NCBI GenBank assembly: GCA_963765875.1
Contig: CAVXYK010000006.1
Location: 1 to 64,000 of the forward strand
Direction of reading: 5' to 3'
From: JAWKOK01 sp963765875
Lineage (GTDB): Bacteria; Chloroflexota; Anaerolineae; Caldilineales; Caldilineaceae
Length of the DNA stretch: 64,000 nucleotides
Part shown: positions 8,221-17,884 of the stretch, one piece after another
How the letters are laid out: the number at the start of each line of letters is the position of its first letter
How positions within the stretch are numbered: the stretch's first letter is position 1
Notes under the pieces: generated by a model
Told to the model about the DNA's origin: nothing
Databases searched by the model: none
What the model saw: only the letters and a program-made list of their open reading frames with translations
Translations under genes and position numbers: made by a program

Positions 8221-11200
8221 ATGGTCAGACCACGCAAGATCCGTGTGTCAACTCATGCGAGGACCCGGCGATCTGCCCGGCTGCTCGCCGGGATCATCTG
8301 TGCGGCCATGCTACTGGGGATACTTCCCATGGCGCTGCGCCCACCTCTGCCTATGCCATGCCTGCCCCGGAGGTACTGCCGACAGTACCGGCCGCGCCCA
8401 ACGCCTGTCCGGCCAGCGCCTCTGGTCTTCCCGATGTCGTTGAGCGTGCCAATTTCTGCGTCTACTACGACGACTCCAACATCACCGACGCCCAGGCCGA
8501 TGATATTGCCGACTTCACCCAGGCCTACTGGGATCGCTACGTGACCGGCCTTGGCTTCCAGACGCCGCTCTTCACCGGCAAGCTGGTGGTTGAGGTGCGC
8601 GACGCCGCCAGCTGCAACGGAGCCACCGGCCCCGGACTCGACTACATGTATGTCAATGACGAGTGCTTCAGCAGCGACGAGCAGATGCGCAAGGTCGTCG
8701 GCCATGAACTCTTCCACCGTGTGCAATACAGCTATCACGGCACCGAAGTGAAGTGGTTCAAAGAAGGCACAGCCCGCGCCATCGAAGACAACACCTTTGC
8801 CGACATCGATAACTGGCCCAACGCTCTGTCCTCATCGTCCTCCTTCAACACTGAGGCCAACAACTATCTGGCCAACACCAATGCCGACATCACCTCCATC
8901 CCCATGCGCTATCGGGCTGCGCTGTGGTGGAAGTACTTCATGGAGCAGTACGGCACCGATCCGGATGAGCCGGAATTGGGCGTAGACGCTCTGCTGCGCT
9001 TGTGGGAGGCGGCAGTGGCATTGGACGACATTGCCGCCCTCAACTCAGCCTTCTCCACGCTGGGCACCGGCACCAGCTTTGATCCGGCCTTCCGCAACTT
9101 TGCGGCAGCCAACTGGATCAAGGATCTGACCAATCAGCCCGGTTCGGCCTACAACTACGTGGACGAAGACGAGCCAGGCAATCCAGCAGGCTACGGGCCA
9201 ATCTTTCCCACAAACCTAGGCACAATCAATGCCGGATCGCCCGGTACGAGCAACAACCAGTTTGTCAGCCGCTACGGCACGCGCTACTTCTCGGCAACGC
9301 CCGGCGCCAGCTGCCCGGTTGTCAATGCCACATTCCACACCGACAGTGGACCGGCTTTCTACCATGTGGTCACCCAAAAGGGGACAACCCTCGATTCGTT
9401 CAAGAGTGTCTCGGCTGCCACGGACTGGTCGCAGAGCTTCTTCAACGATGGCCTGACGCGCATCGTTGCCATGGCCGGCAGCACCAATGCCAACGCCCAG
9501 GTCGATGTGACCCTCCAATGTGTTACCCCGACCATCAACATTCAGATGCCCAATAGCGGGGCCGTCTCGTACGTAGGCCCCTTCAACGGACCGGGAAAGT
9601 TCTTGGCCCAGGTGCTGGTGACCGACGGTACGCCCAAGGGCCCGGTTGTCGCCGGACTCTCGGTCAGCGATTTCAAGGCTAAAGTCAACGGCCAGAATGC
9701 GCTGGTCACCGGCGGCGGTTTCATCCAGGAGCAGTACTGGCTGGTGATTCAGGCGCCGAACCAGGGCTCGGACGGCATCTACGATCTGGAAATCAGCCTG
9801 GAGCAGTCCGGTACGGCCACAACCATCGCCACTGACACCAACACGGCAAGCGTTGAATACAGCGGCAACAACCTGGACCATGTGTTGGTCATCGATCGTT
9901 CCGGCAGCATGGGCAGTGACGACAAGTTCGTCGCAGCCAAGGATGCCGCCAAGTTCTATGTCGATATCACACGCAATGCAGACGGCCTGGCTGTTGTCCC
10001 CTATGACCACGATGCCACACCCACAGCTTTCGGCATGAGCGCTGTGACGACTGTGCCGGACGTGCGCGGCAATGCCAAGGGCTACATTCAGGGCCTACTG
10101 TTGGGCGGCGCCACCAGCATCGGCGACGGCCTGGACGAGGCAGTCAACCGCCGAAACGCCAGCCCCACCGGAAATGCACTCTGTTCCTTCGTGCTGCTCT
10201 CCGACGGCATGGAAAACAGCTCCAAATTCTGGACCGATGTGCAGGCCGACGTGGTCAACACCGGTTGCCCGGTTACGGCCATTGCTTTCGGCGCCTCGTC
10301 GGATGAGACGTTGATGCAGAACATCGCCACGGCCACCGGCGGTCTCTATCTCTACAACGACGTCTTTGTCAGCTCTGCGGTCAGCGCCGCCGGTGTGGAC
10401 GCGGTCAGCGCTGCCGGCGACACGAATCTTGACCTTGGCGGCAGCTACGAGTATGCAGCAAGCGATTCTGAAGGCCGCCAGCGCCTGTTCACCGAAAAGG
10501 GTGTCGTGCCCATCTTCCAGAGCGAGTTCGAACTGCCCGCCGATCAGGTGCACGACGTGCTGATCGACTCGTCAGTCAACGAGGTGGTCTTCTCACTGGA
10601 CTGGGTGACGCCGCTCTACAGCAAAGATTTGGAACTGAAGCTGCGTACGCCGGACGGCGACCTGATCACGATGAAGGATCGACCGTACACGTTCGAAGAT
10701 CTGGACAGCGAGCACCTCGGATGGCGTATCTCCAATCCGAAGCCGGGCAAATGGCAGATGATCGTCAACGCCCGCTCAGCCTATGTGCCCGAGAACATAC
10801 CCTACCAGGTTCTCGTCAGTGGCCGCTCTAACCTGACGGCCCACCTGCTCATGCCCGATCGGTTGGGTTCTCGCTTCCTTACTGGCAACCGCATGCCGAT
10901 TCCCGTCTTCCTCACCGGCAAGGGGCCGATTCCTTTAGCCAAGGTGATGGCGAAGGTCACAGCGCCGGACGGCCTGGTCACCATGGTGCCGCTCTTCGAT
11001 GATGGCGAACATGACGATGGCCAGCCCAATGACGGCTTCTACAATGGGCTGTACACGAAGGTGAACAAGGCCGAACCGTCGCCGATCACTGAAAAGGGAC
11101 GCGAGCCGACTGAGCCCAAGGACGAAGGCTCCTACCGTGTGCAGATTCTTGTCAACGGCGAGATGGACGGCGACAACTTCCAGCGCGAGGCCCTTGGTTC

Positions 11201-12074
11201 TTTCTCCGTTCAGGAAGGACCGGACACCAACGTCAACGACATTCCCGACACCTTCGAGAAGGAAGCGGGACAGGATGTTGATAGCGCCGACAGCGATCTG
11301 GATCAACTCGATCTGGCAAGCGAATATCAGATCGGCACCGACGCCAACAATTCAGACTCGGACGGCGGCGGCGAGAATGACGGCTCTGAGTACTTCCAGG
11401 GCAAGGATCCGCTGGATCCGAGCGATGATGAGGTTGAGGCGCCGGACTATCTCAAGGTCGAGGCCAACGTTGGCTTCAACAACATCTCCTACCATGTGCG
11501 CAATGGCTATGACCGGCTGATTCTCTATCGAGCCACATCGCCTGATGGCCCCTGGGAACTGCGCCAGCCCGAGTTGCCGAAGGACGGTCATTACAAGGAC
11601 GATGCCGAAAACGGCAAGACCTACTTCTACCGCTACCTGGCCATTGACGGCGACAACAACGGCACCGAGATCATCGGCAGCACGCCGGCTACGCCAAGCG
11701 AGGATCCCTTCCCGCCGGAAGCCAAGATTCTGATCGACAACGGCGCACCGACGACCACGGATCTGGATGTTGCACTCAGCTTCGCCGAATATGAGGAGCC
11801 GGAGCCCGGCGATCCCAACACATTCGACGACATCACCGAGATGAAGCTGAGCAACGCTGCGGACCTGGATGGTGCAAGTTGGCAGCCGTTCCAGCAGAAC
11901 ATCCCCTGGACGCTACCGCCCACCGATGTGGGTGACCAGGCGCAAGTCTACGGCATGTTCAAGGATGGAGCGGGCAACGAGTCCCTGATCGTGACGAGCG
12001 CGATTCTGGTGGATGAGGAAGCCGAGCACACCAATGCAATCCATCTACTTGCCGCTGGTTGTCGGCCCGTAAAG
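8221..12074 (+). CDS. CLCA-like secreted metalloprotease-VWA protein, frameshifted at both ends
   Basis: A signal peptide (MVRPRKIRV..., hydrophobic LLAGIICAAMLLGILP) lies in one frame; near 8335 the frame shifts to the main chain, about 1,280 residues in all. Order of domains: a zinc-protease-like region with HELFHRVQYSYHG at 8703 and a downstream WFKEGTARAIED Glu (gluzincin pattern); beta-rich linker; a von Willebrand A domain with complete MIDAS (DRSGSMG, GGATSIGDGL, LLSDGMEN); beta-sandwich regions; Asp-rich thrombospondin-3-like repeats (DTNVNDIPDTFEKEAG, DSADSDLDQLD, DSDGGG); an Fn3-like end. The order protease-VWA-beta-sandwich resembles CLCA proteins, which cut themselves. A second shift near 12030 gives the likely true end SIYLPLVVGP at 12074; the longer frame runs through a terminator hairpin. 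RBS AAAGGA precedes 8221. Confidence 0.8.
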
Positions 12075-12090
12075 CCACAGACAGTAGTCG

Positions 12091-12140
12091 CAAGACAAAA
12101 ATCCGGGAATTTGAAGATTCCCGGATTTTTGTCTTGCGAA
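12091..12140. terminator. perfect 22-bp inverted repeat, two-way terminator
   Basis: Arms 12091-12112 and 12119-12140 are exact complements around a 6-base loop TTGAAG. The core ATCCGGGAAT is flanked by A5 and T5. It separates the convergent CLCA-like and M20 genes. Confidence 0.85.
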
Positions 12141-12142
12141 AT

Positions 12143-13529
12143 CTAGGCTGTCGGTTTCGGCATCATCGGCGGCAGCTTGATCTCTTCGGGAATCGGCGAA
12201 ACATAGGGGTGGCCTGCCATTCGAGCGTCAAAGTCTGATCGGGCCGCTGCGCGTAATTCAGCGTCAGTCAACAGGTCGGCGGCCATCAGCGCCAGCCCCT
12301 TGGCGGCCTGCACAGCCGCCTTGCGGCCGATGCTGGTGCCGTGACAGGCTGTCGCGCCCCAGGTGTGCATGGAGACGCCGGTGGGTACCGAGGGCATGTG
12401 CAGACCCATGGTCGGCACCAACTTGCTGACATCGCCGACGTCAGTGGAGAACCCTTCGACTTGTTCGGCAGGACAGTGGCGGCACCGCCATGTCGAGACC
12501 GGTGACAGGCAGGCCCATCTCGGCCTGGACCTGACGGGCGAAGACCTGCTCTTCCTCGTCAAAGAGCGGTGTGCCCAGCGCTTCCAAGATGACCTGGAGC
12601 CGCTCGGCCAGCGGTCGGTTGGGCATCAGGTCATGAACGGCTCCCTCGAATGAAACCTCGCCCCGCGTCTGAGTCGCCAGCGCTGCCCCCTCGGCAATCT
12701 GACGGATCCACGCCGCGTACTCCTCAACCAAGTCCAGGTTCTCGTCTCTGTAGGCAATCTGCACGCGTGCATACTCAGGAATGATGTTGGTGGCTTCGCC
12801 GCCCTGCTCGATGATGTATTGCACGCGTCCGCTGGGTCGCATCTGTTCGCGCATGAGGTTGACGCCATGGCAAAAAAGCTCGGCTGCATGCAACGCACTG
12901 CGCCCCTGCCAGGGCTGGCCACCGGCATGCGCTGTGATGCCAAAGAAGTCGACGTTGAGTTTGATATTGGCTGCGCTGCGTACGTTGAAGACCGATGCCT
13001 GATCGTTGGGGTGCCAGTGCAGGCAGACATCAAGATCCTCAAAAACGCCGGCACGCGCCATGTAGACCTTGCCCTGGCCACCTTCCTCGGCAGGCGTTCC
13101 GTAGAGACGCAGCGTGCCCGGCAACTGCCCGGCTTGAATGGACCACCCGACAGCCAGGGCAGCGCCCACCGCTCCGGATCCGATCAAGTTGTGGCCGCAG
13201 CCATGGCCGCTGGTCAGGCCATCGGCGCGCGGCTGCTTGCGCGGCGCAGCTGCATTGCCCAGCCCCGGCAGCGCATCATATTCGGCCAGGATGCCGATGA
13301 CGGGCTCGCCGCTGCCGATTTCGGCCACAAATGCGGTCGGGATGCCTGCTACCGTGTCATGGGTGATGGTGAAGTCGTGCTCTTCAAGCATCTCCTTCAG
13401 GTAGGCCGATGAGCGCGATTCCTCGTAGCGCACTTCTGCAAAGTCCCAGAGCGTGTCGGCTGCTGCCTCGATGATGGGCGAGAGATCGTTCACTGTCTCG
13501 ATGATTTCTTTGCTCGTTGGTCTCATCAT
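12143..13529 (-). CDS. M20-family amidohydrolase (AbgB-like), one frameshift
   Basis: Metal-dependent M20 amidase. Visible motifs: ILAEYDALPGLGNAA, GHGCGHNLIGSGAVGAALA (metal-binding His), GTPAEEGGQGKVYMARAG (catalytic and metal Glu), CLHWHPND, FFGITAHAGGQPWQGRSALHA, and HDLMPNRPLAE. Near 12470 the frame changes; the rest, STDVGDVSKLVPTMGLHMPS then SMHTWGATACHGTSIGRKAAV, is the usual C-terminal signature of the p-aminobenzoyl-glutamate hydrolase (AbgB) group, giving about 460 residues. Two ATGs (13529, 13526) follow an AGAGG; the second has the better spacing. Expected to be cytoplasmic and to cut an acyl-amino-acid or aryl-glutamate bond. Substrate cannot be fixed from sequence. Confidence 0.85.
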
Positions 13530-13634
13530 GATCCTCTCGGGTAATATTGTTGGAAATCGGTTACGATGCAATGGCTCAACTGAAACCGACTAGTAGCGGT
13601 CGATCCTGCAACAAACGCCATGAATGGGGGCTGT

Positions 13635-14827
13635 ATGACCATCCAATTTAATCCGCTTTCGCCGGAATTTCGGCGCAATCCCTATCCCTATTATGACATG
13701 TTGCGGACCAATTCGCCCATCTATTATTGGGAGGAGTGGGGCGTCTACTTCCTGACGCGCTGGGCTGACTGCAACGCACTGCTGCGTGACAACCGCCTGG
13801 GCCACGGCGTACCAGGAGAACCGCCGGCGTTGCAGCAAGACCTGTACGCCATGCAATCCAACTGGATGCTCTTCAAGGATCCACCCGATCATACCGCGCC
13901 TGCGGGGACTAGCACAACGTGCATTCACCCCGCGGCGGGTGGAGCGGATGCGCGATACCATCCAGGCGTTGACCGACAGCCTGCTTGACAAGGTGCAGGA
14001 TTCGGAAGGCCTGGACGTGATTGCCGATCTGGCCCAGCCGCTGCCGGTGACCGTGATTGCCCGCCTGCTGGGCATCCCCGAGCAGGCCTACGACACCTTC
14101 CACGCCTGGTCCAACGCCTTGGCCAGGACGCTGGATCTGGTGGAGGATGAGGAGGTCTATAACGAGGCTTCTCGGGCTGCCGCAGCCTTTACTAGCTTTC
14201 TGGCCGAGTTGGCGGATCGGCGCCGGGTTGAACCGGGTGACGATCTGATCTCTGCCCTAGTCGTAGCCCAGCAAGACTCGGCAAGGGGCGATCGTTTGAC
14301 CGTCGATGAGCTGTATGCCACTTGTGCATTGCTCTTGGTTGCCGGCCACGAGACCACAGTCAATCTGATCGGCAACGGAGTGCTGGCATTGCTGCGCAAC
14401 GCCCAGCAACTCGAGCTTCTGCGCAGCGACCCTGCGCTCACGGCCGGTGCTGTCGAAGAACTGTTGCGCTTTGATAGTCCTGTTCAATTGACCAGCCGCA
14501 TTGTGCATGAGCAAGTGAATATCGACGGGTTTTCTTTTCCGAAGGGCGCTGAGATCAACTTCGTCATTGCTGCGGCCAACCACGATCCGACCGTTTTTGC
14601 GCAGCCGGACATGTTGGATATCACCCGCAAGCCCAATCCCCATCTCGCCTTTGGCAGCGGCATCCACTACTGTCTGGGCGCGCCCTCTGGCTCGCCTTGA
14701 GGCTCAGATTGCCTTTGCGACGCTCCTGCGTCGATTCTCCCGTCTAACACTGCTCGAGGACGATCCGCCCCACCGAGACAACTATTTGCTGCGCGGCCTG
14801 GAGCGATTGCCGGTCAGCGTGTCTTGA
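13635..14827 (+). CDS. cytochrome P450, two frameshifts
   Basis: Soluble bacterial P450 (class I type) of about 395 residues once three frames are joined. The N part has NPLSPEFRRNPYPYYDMLR and MLFKDPPDHT; the middle has RRVERMRDTIQAL, the I-helix LLVAGHETTVNLIGNG, the EELLRFDSP (ExxR) segment and FPKGAEINFVIAAANHD; the haem loop is FGSGIHYCLGAP with the Cys thiolate; then in the last frame LARLEAQIAFATLLRRF. Shifts fall near 13900 and 14695. Start MTIQFN at 13635 is favoured by a GGGGG run; an ATG at 13620 is an alternative. No ferredoxin or reductase is adjacent. Resembles CYP107/CYP102-like hydroxylases broadly; substrate unknown. Divergent from the M20 gene. Confidence 0.9.
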
Positions 14828-14978
14828 AGGGCTGAGTCAGTGAGTCAAGCGCAAGGCCCCCAGGAGGAATCTCGACGCTGAGAACGTGAGATTTCTCACT
14901 TCGTTCGAAATGACAATAGTCTCCTTGATGATACATTAGATGTGACAGTCATTTTGCATCCCGGGTCGAATGCTGATA

Positions 14979-15018
14979 CCATTTAATTAGCCATTTAGCT
15001 AAATGGCTAATTAAATGG
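14979..15018. promoter_or_regulatory. perfect 40-bp palindrome upstream of sdpR-like gene (likely operator)
   Basis: Forty bases read identically on both strands, centred on AGCT at 14997-15000, with TTAATTAGCCATTT half-sites. It ends 12 bases before the start codon of an ArsR/SdpR repressor and overlaps its leader (GGGGGAGAGAG RBS). ArsR proteins bind AT-rich dyads, so autoregulation is the natural inference. Confidence 0.75.
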
Positions 15019-15030
15019 GGGAGAGAGCTC

Positions 15031-15360
15031 ATGGCTGGAAACGTCTACAAAGCGCTTGCCGACCCAACAAGGCGTAGAATTCTGCAATTGCTGCGCGAGC
15101 GCGATATGTCGGCAGGCGAGCTTGCCGAACATTTTGACTACGCCAAGCCGACACTGTCGCGCCACTTTTCAGTGCTGCGTGCCGCAGATCTGATCCAAGG
15201 GGATAAGCGCGGTTCGACCATCACTTACAGACTCAACGTAACCGTGCTGGAAGAGGCGATGATGTCGATGATGGAGATGTTTCGCCTAAGAATCGGCGAC
15301 AGCGAAAAAGAGAGTACACCTGGGCAGGGTGAGGGTGGAGGGGAAGAGAGCCATGAGTGA
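15031..15360 (+). CDS. ArsR/SdpR-family winged-helix repressor
   Basis: A 109-residue winged-helix repressor: VYKALADPTRRRILQLLRER, then the recognition part MSAGELAEHFDYAKPTLSRH and FSVLRAADLIQGDKRGSTITY (wing). It has no metal-binding Cys pair, so it groups with the SdpR/autorepressor type rather than metal sensors. It overlaps the SdpI-like gene by 8 bases (ATGAGTGA) and has a 40-bp palindrome directly upstream. In Bacillus, SdpR represses sdpRI until SdpI sequesters it at the membrane; the same pairing here suggests a signal-responsive immunity or stress switch. Confidence 0.88.
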   Translation: MAGNVYKALADPTRRRILQLLRERDMSAGELAEHFDYAKPTLSRHFSVLRAADLIQGDKRGSTITYRLNVTVLEEAMMSMMEMFRLRIGDSEKESTPGQGEGGGEESHE

Positions 15361-16048
15361 CCAATCATCGGGTCTTGAGAGCATGCCACGGGATAGGTCC
15401 GGATTGATCGTCGGCATTGTGATCGTGATCGTCATGTTCGCCATTTCAGCGTGGGCATGGGTGCAACTGCCTGCCGATGCGCAGATCCCAGTTCACTGGG
15501 GCGTGGACGGCCAGCCGGATCGATACAGCGGCAGATTGGAGGGGTTGCTGTTGATGCCCTTGATTGCCGCCGGGCTGGTGGCGCTCTTTGAGATCATCCC
15601 AAAGATGGAGCCAAGACGGTCCAACATTCTACGGTCAGAGAAGGCCTATAATGCCGTACGTATCTCCCTGCTCCTCTTCCTTCTTGGGCTGCACGCCGTC
15701 ATCGTGGCCAACACTCTAGGCTACCCGATCGATATCAATTTCATGGTCGCTCTGGGTACCGGTCTACTGTTCATCGTCCTGGGCAACTACCTGGGCAAGG
15801 TGCGCAGCAACTACATGTTTGGCATCCGCACGCCGTGGACGCTCACGAGTGAGCTGGCGTGGAACAAGACCCACCGGCTGGGTGGGCGGCTCTTCGTATT
15901 GAGCGGAGCGCTGATCATCCTCTGTGGCATCCTTGCACCGCAATGGGTAGTCGGCGCGATCTTGGTCGGCGCCCTTGGCACGACGGCCATCACCGTGCTC
16001 TACTCCTATCGGATATGGAGAACAGACCCGGATGCCGAAAGAGCGTGA
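15353..16048 (+). CDS. sdpI: SdpI-family membrane protein (DUF1648 plus SdpI domain)
   Basis: About 231 residues with six hydrophobic segments. The N-terminal DUF1648 signature is IPVHWGVDGQPDRYSGR after the first helix; the second half has the SdpI signature LGNYLGKVRSNYMFGIRTPWTL and SELAWNKTHRLGGRLF. SdpI confers immunity to a cannibalism toxin in Bacillus and relays the signal to SdpR; no toxin gene (sdpC-like) is visible here, so the partner signal is unknown. Start at 15353 is inside the end of the repressor gene, so the pair is one operon. Confidence 0.88.
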   Translation: MSDQSSGLESMPRDRSGLIVGIVIVIVMFAISAWAWVQLPADAQIPVHWGVDGQPDRYSGRLEGLLLMPLIAAGLVALFEIIPKMEPRRSNILRSEKAYNAVRISLLLFLLGLHAVIVANTLGYPIDINFMVALGTGLLFIVLGNYLGKVRSNYMFGIRTPWTLTSELAWNKTHRLGGRLFVLSGALIILCGILAPQWVVGAILVGALGTTAITVLYSYRIWRTDPDAERA

Positions 16049-16111
16049 AGCGCTCTTGGTTGTCGCTGAATCATCCGGTCACTCGACGATATCGTATATG
16101 ACTCTTGATGC

Positions 16112-16166
16112 GTCACAAGAAGAGAAGTTGGAGAACGAGACGCTCTCCAACTTCTCTTCTTGTGAC
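16112..16166. terminator. perfect 23-bp inverted repeat between convergent genes
   Basis: Arms 16112-16134 and 16144-16166 are exact complements around a 9-base loop. It lacks long T runs but lies between the ends of sdpI and the NTF2-like gene, so a two-way terminator is the likely role. Confidence 0.65.
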
Positions 16167-16184
16167 TATGGTGTCCCCTTTTTG

Positions 16185-16698
16185 CTAACAGGGGCTACCG
16201 TCATGTGATAGGGCCGGCGGACAGTCATCGGTATCGTTCCAGATCTGCCAGATAATCTTCCAGTCCGTACCATCAAACTCATAGCCAAACATGCAACGTC
16301 CGACTTCTAAGATTGGGCCGCCGCCGTTCGGGGCAGACAACATGTTTGTCCACGAGCCCAACCGAGTTACGTAGTCGCCTGAAATCGTATAGTCAACAAG
16401 TGTAAACTCCCGCTCGAGAACCTTGTCATCGAAGAAGCTGGCCATGTATTCAGCGATATCTGTCTTGCCCATTACGACGTCTTCATCAGGTGGCAGCGCA
16501 TATGCTTCGTCGGCAAAGAACGTGAGCAGGCGTTCGATGTCTCCGGCCTCAAGTGCCTCCTCATACGCCCAAACAGCGGCTATCAACGCCTCTTCTTCCA
16601 GCGCTACTTCGTCCACAGGCGTGCCTTGAGCAACAATTGGCTGACCCGTGGCAACTATTAGCGCCGACCAAAATTAGTAGACCGATATACCATCTCAT
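16185..16698 (-). CDS. secreted NTF2-like (DUF4440/SnoaL-type) protein, one frameshift in signal peptide
   Basis: The mature part (LEEEALIAAVWAYEEALEAG through DDCPPALSHD) is an NTF2-like cone fold of the DUF4440 kind: AAVWAYEEALEAGDIERLL, FFADEAYALPPDEDVVMG and a C-terminal WKIIWQIWN. The ATG at 16698 has a textbook AAAGGAGG at good spacing; from there MRWYIGLLILVG reads as a signal peptide and, after a one-base frame change near 16660, continues as ALIVATGQPIVAQGTPVDE. So the protein is exported and the gene carries one indel. No catalytic residues are diagnostic; such domains bind small hydrophobic ligands or serve as isomerases. Convergent to sdpI. Confidence 0.7.
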
Positions 16699-16840
16699 TC
16701 TGCTTCCTCCTTTTGCTGATATCCGCAGACGGCAGTGGCTGCGGGTTGAATAGACAGTTTCACGGTATCACCTTGCTGTCGATGAAAAGGCACCACGGAG
16801 TACCCATCGTATCTACATCGATTGGGCTATTTGACCTACA

Positions 16841-17749
16841 TCATTTGACCTCTCCTGACGCTGGAATCGTATAGTTGAACGTCCACTGGGATCCTTTGGA
16901 CGGCGGAGTCCGATCCTGATACTGCATCGACTGGAACTCGGACAGACGCGGAAGGACTTCGCTTGCCCAGATCGATTCGATATCCATGAAGGTGAGGGCC
17001 GTACGACGCTTGCCATTCTGCACTACATGGGTCTCAAAGTCGGCCAGCAGTGCACTCGCCTTGTCGCCTAGCCAGCGAACCTCGTCCTCCACCATGCGCT
17101 CACCGACGCGGCGGTCAGCCAGGCGGGCGTCATCGCCCATGGCGAAATGTGGCCCTTTTGCATTCTCGGGCGGGAAGCGCGAGACATCGACGCAGTCCGG
17201 GGCGACGGCCCAGAGGAGCGATGTCTCTACCTTGCCGGCATGATCGCCGGTTGAGTGTCCGTCGTCGTCAAAACCGGGTGAGTTTGCCTCAAAGTCCGGC
17301 AGGCCATAGAGGCGCATGGCCATGTGTGGCTGGAGTATTTCGAGCAGCGTCTTGAGATCCTCCCAGTTGGGACCGTAGTGGCCGGTCACCAAGATGGCGG
17401 CATGGAAGCCGAGTGCGTCAGCTGCGCGCAGATGGTAGCAGATATTCTTGAAGTGGATCCACGGCGGCACAGCTGTCAGCCAGGGCCGTGCTTCGCCAAC
17501 CATCTCTGCGGCCCAGGATGCGTAGAGCCCGATCTCGTGGATGTGCCAATAGTCCGGTGGGGCCACGATGCCGCCGTGGGCACGTGCTGCCCGACAGCAG
17601 ATTTCATGGGCCTTGATCGCATCCAGCCCCACTGCGTTCTGCGGCCCATGTGGTTCGCATAGCCCATAGGCAAAATAGACGACGGGACATGCGGAAAATG
17701 CCGCCTCCAATTGATCGGGGAACATGCGTTCCCACTGAATATTTTTCAT
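16841..17749 (-). CDS. creatininase-family amidohydrolase
   Basis: A 302-residue cytoplasmic protein of the creatininase (creatinine amidohydrolase) family, metal-dependent enzymes that open cyclic or formyl amides. Metal-site motifs are present: YGLCEPHGPQNAVGLDAIKA (Glu, His, Asp), VTGHYGPN (His), and HAGKVETSLLWAV (Glu). It is larger than typical members because of extra segments around residues 55-85 and a 60-residue C-terminal part (MDIESIWASEVLPRL). It is followed on the same strand by nothing close downstream; upstream is a palindromic repeat and the IlvD-type dehydratase gene. Substrate is not evident; many environmental members are not true creatininases. Confidence 0.82.
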   Translation of the reverse strand: MKNIQWERMFPDQLEAAFSACPVVYFAYGLCEPHGPQNAVGLDAIKAHEICCRAARAHGGIVAPPDYWHIHEIGLYASWAAEMVGEARPWLTAVPPWIHFKNICYHLRAADALGFHAAILVTGHYGPNWEDLKTLLEILQPHMAMRLYGLPDFEANSPGFDDDGHSTGDHAGKVETSLLWAVAPDCVDVSRFPPENAKGPHFAMGDDARLADRRVGERMVEDEVRWLGDKASALLADFETHVVQNGKRRTALTFMDIESIWASEVLPRLSEFQSMQYQDRTPPSKGSQWTFNYTIPASGEVK

Positions 17750-17769
17750 ATGACGATCTCCTCTCGCAT

Positions 17770-17838
17770 GTCATTCCGAACGCAGTGAGGAATCGTAAGA
17801 TCGGTGACGTGAAGATTCCTCACTGCGTTCGGAATGAC
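17770..17838. repeat. REP-like palindrome (GTCATTCCGAACG family)
   Basis: Perfect 25-bp inverted repeat, arms 17770-17794 and 17814-17838, ending GTCATTCCGAACG / CGTTCGGAATGAC. Degraded relatives occur at 14889-14925 and 58057-58099, so this is a dispersed intergenic element rather than a gene-specific terminator. Confidence 0.75.
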
Positions 17839-17884
17839 AATGGTTCGCTGTTGGAAAAATCGGGTTGGTCTGCGTGAGCCGCTT

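Noticed and set aside
9216..10010. 264-residue minus-strand frame
   Set aside because: Lies wholly inside the VWA region of the CLCA-like gene on the other strand and has no recognisable motif.
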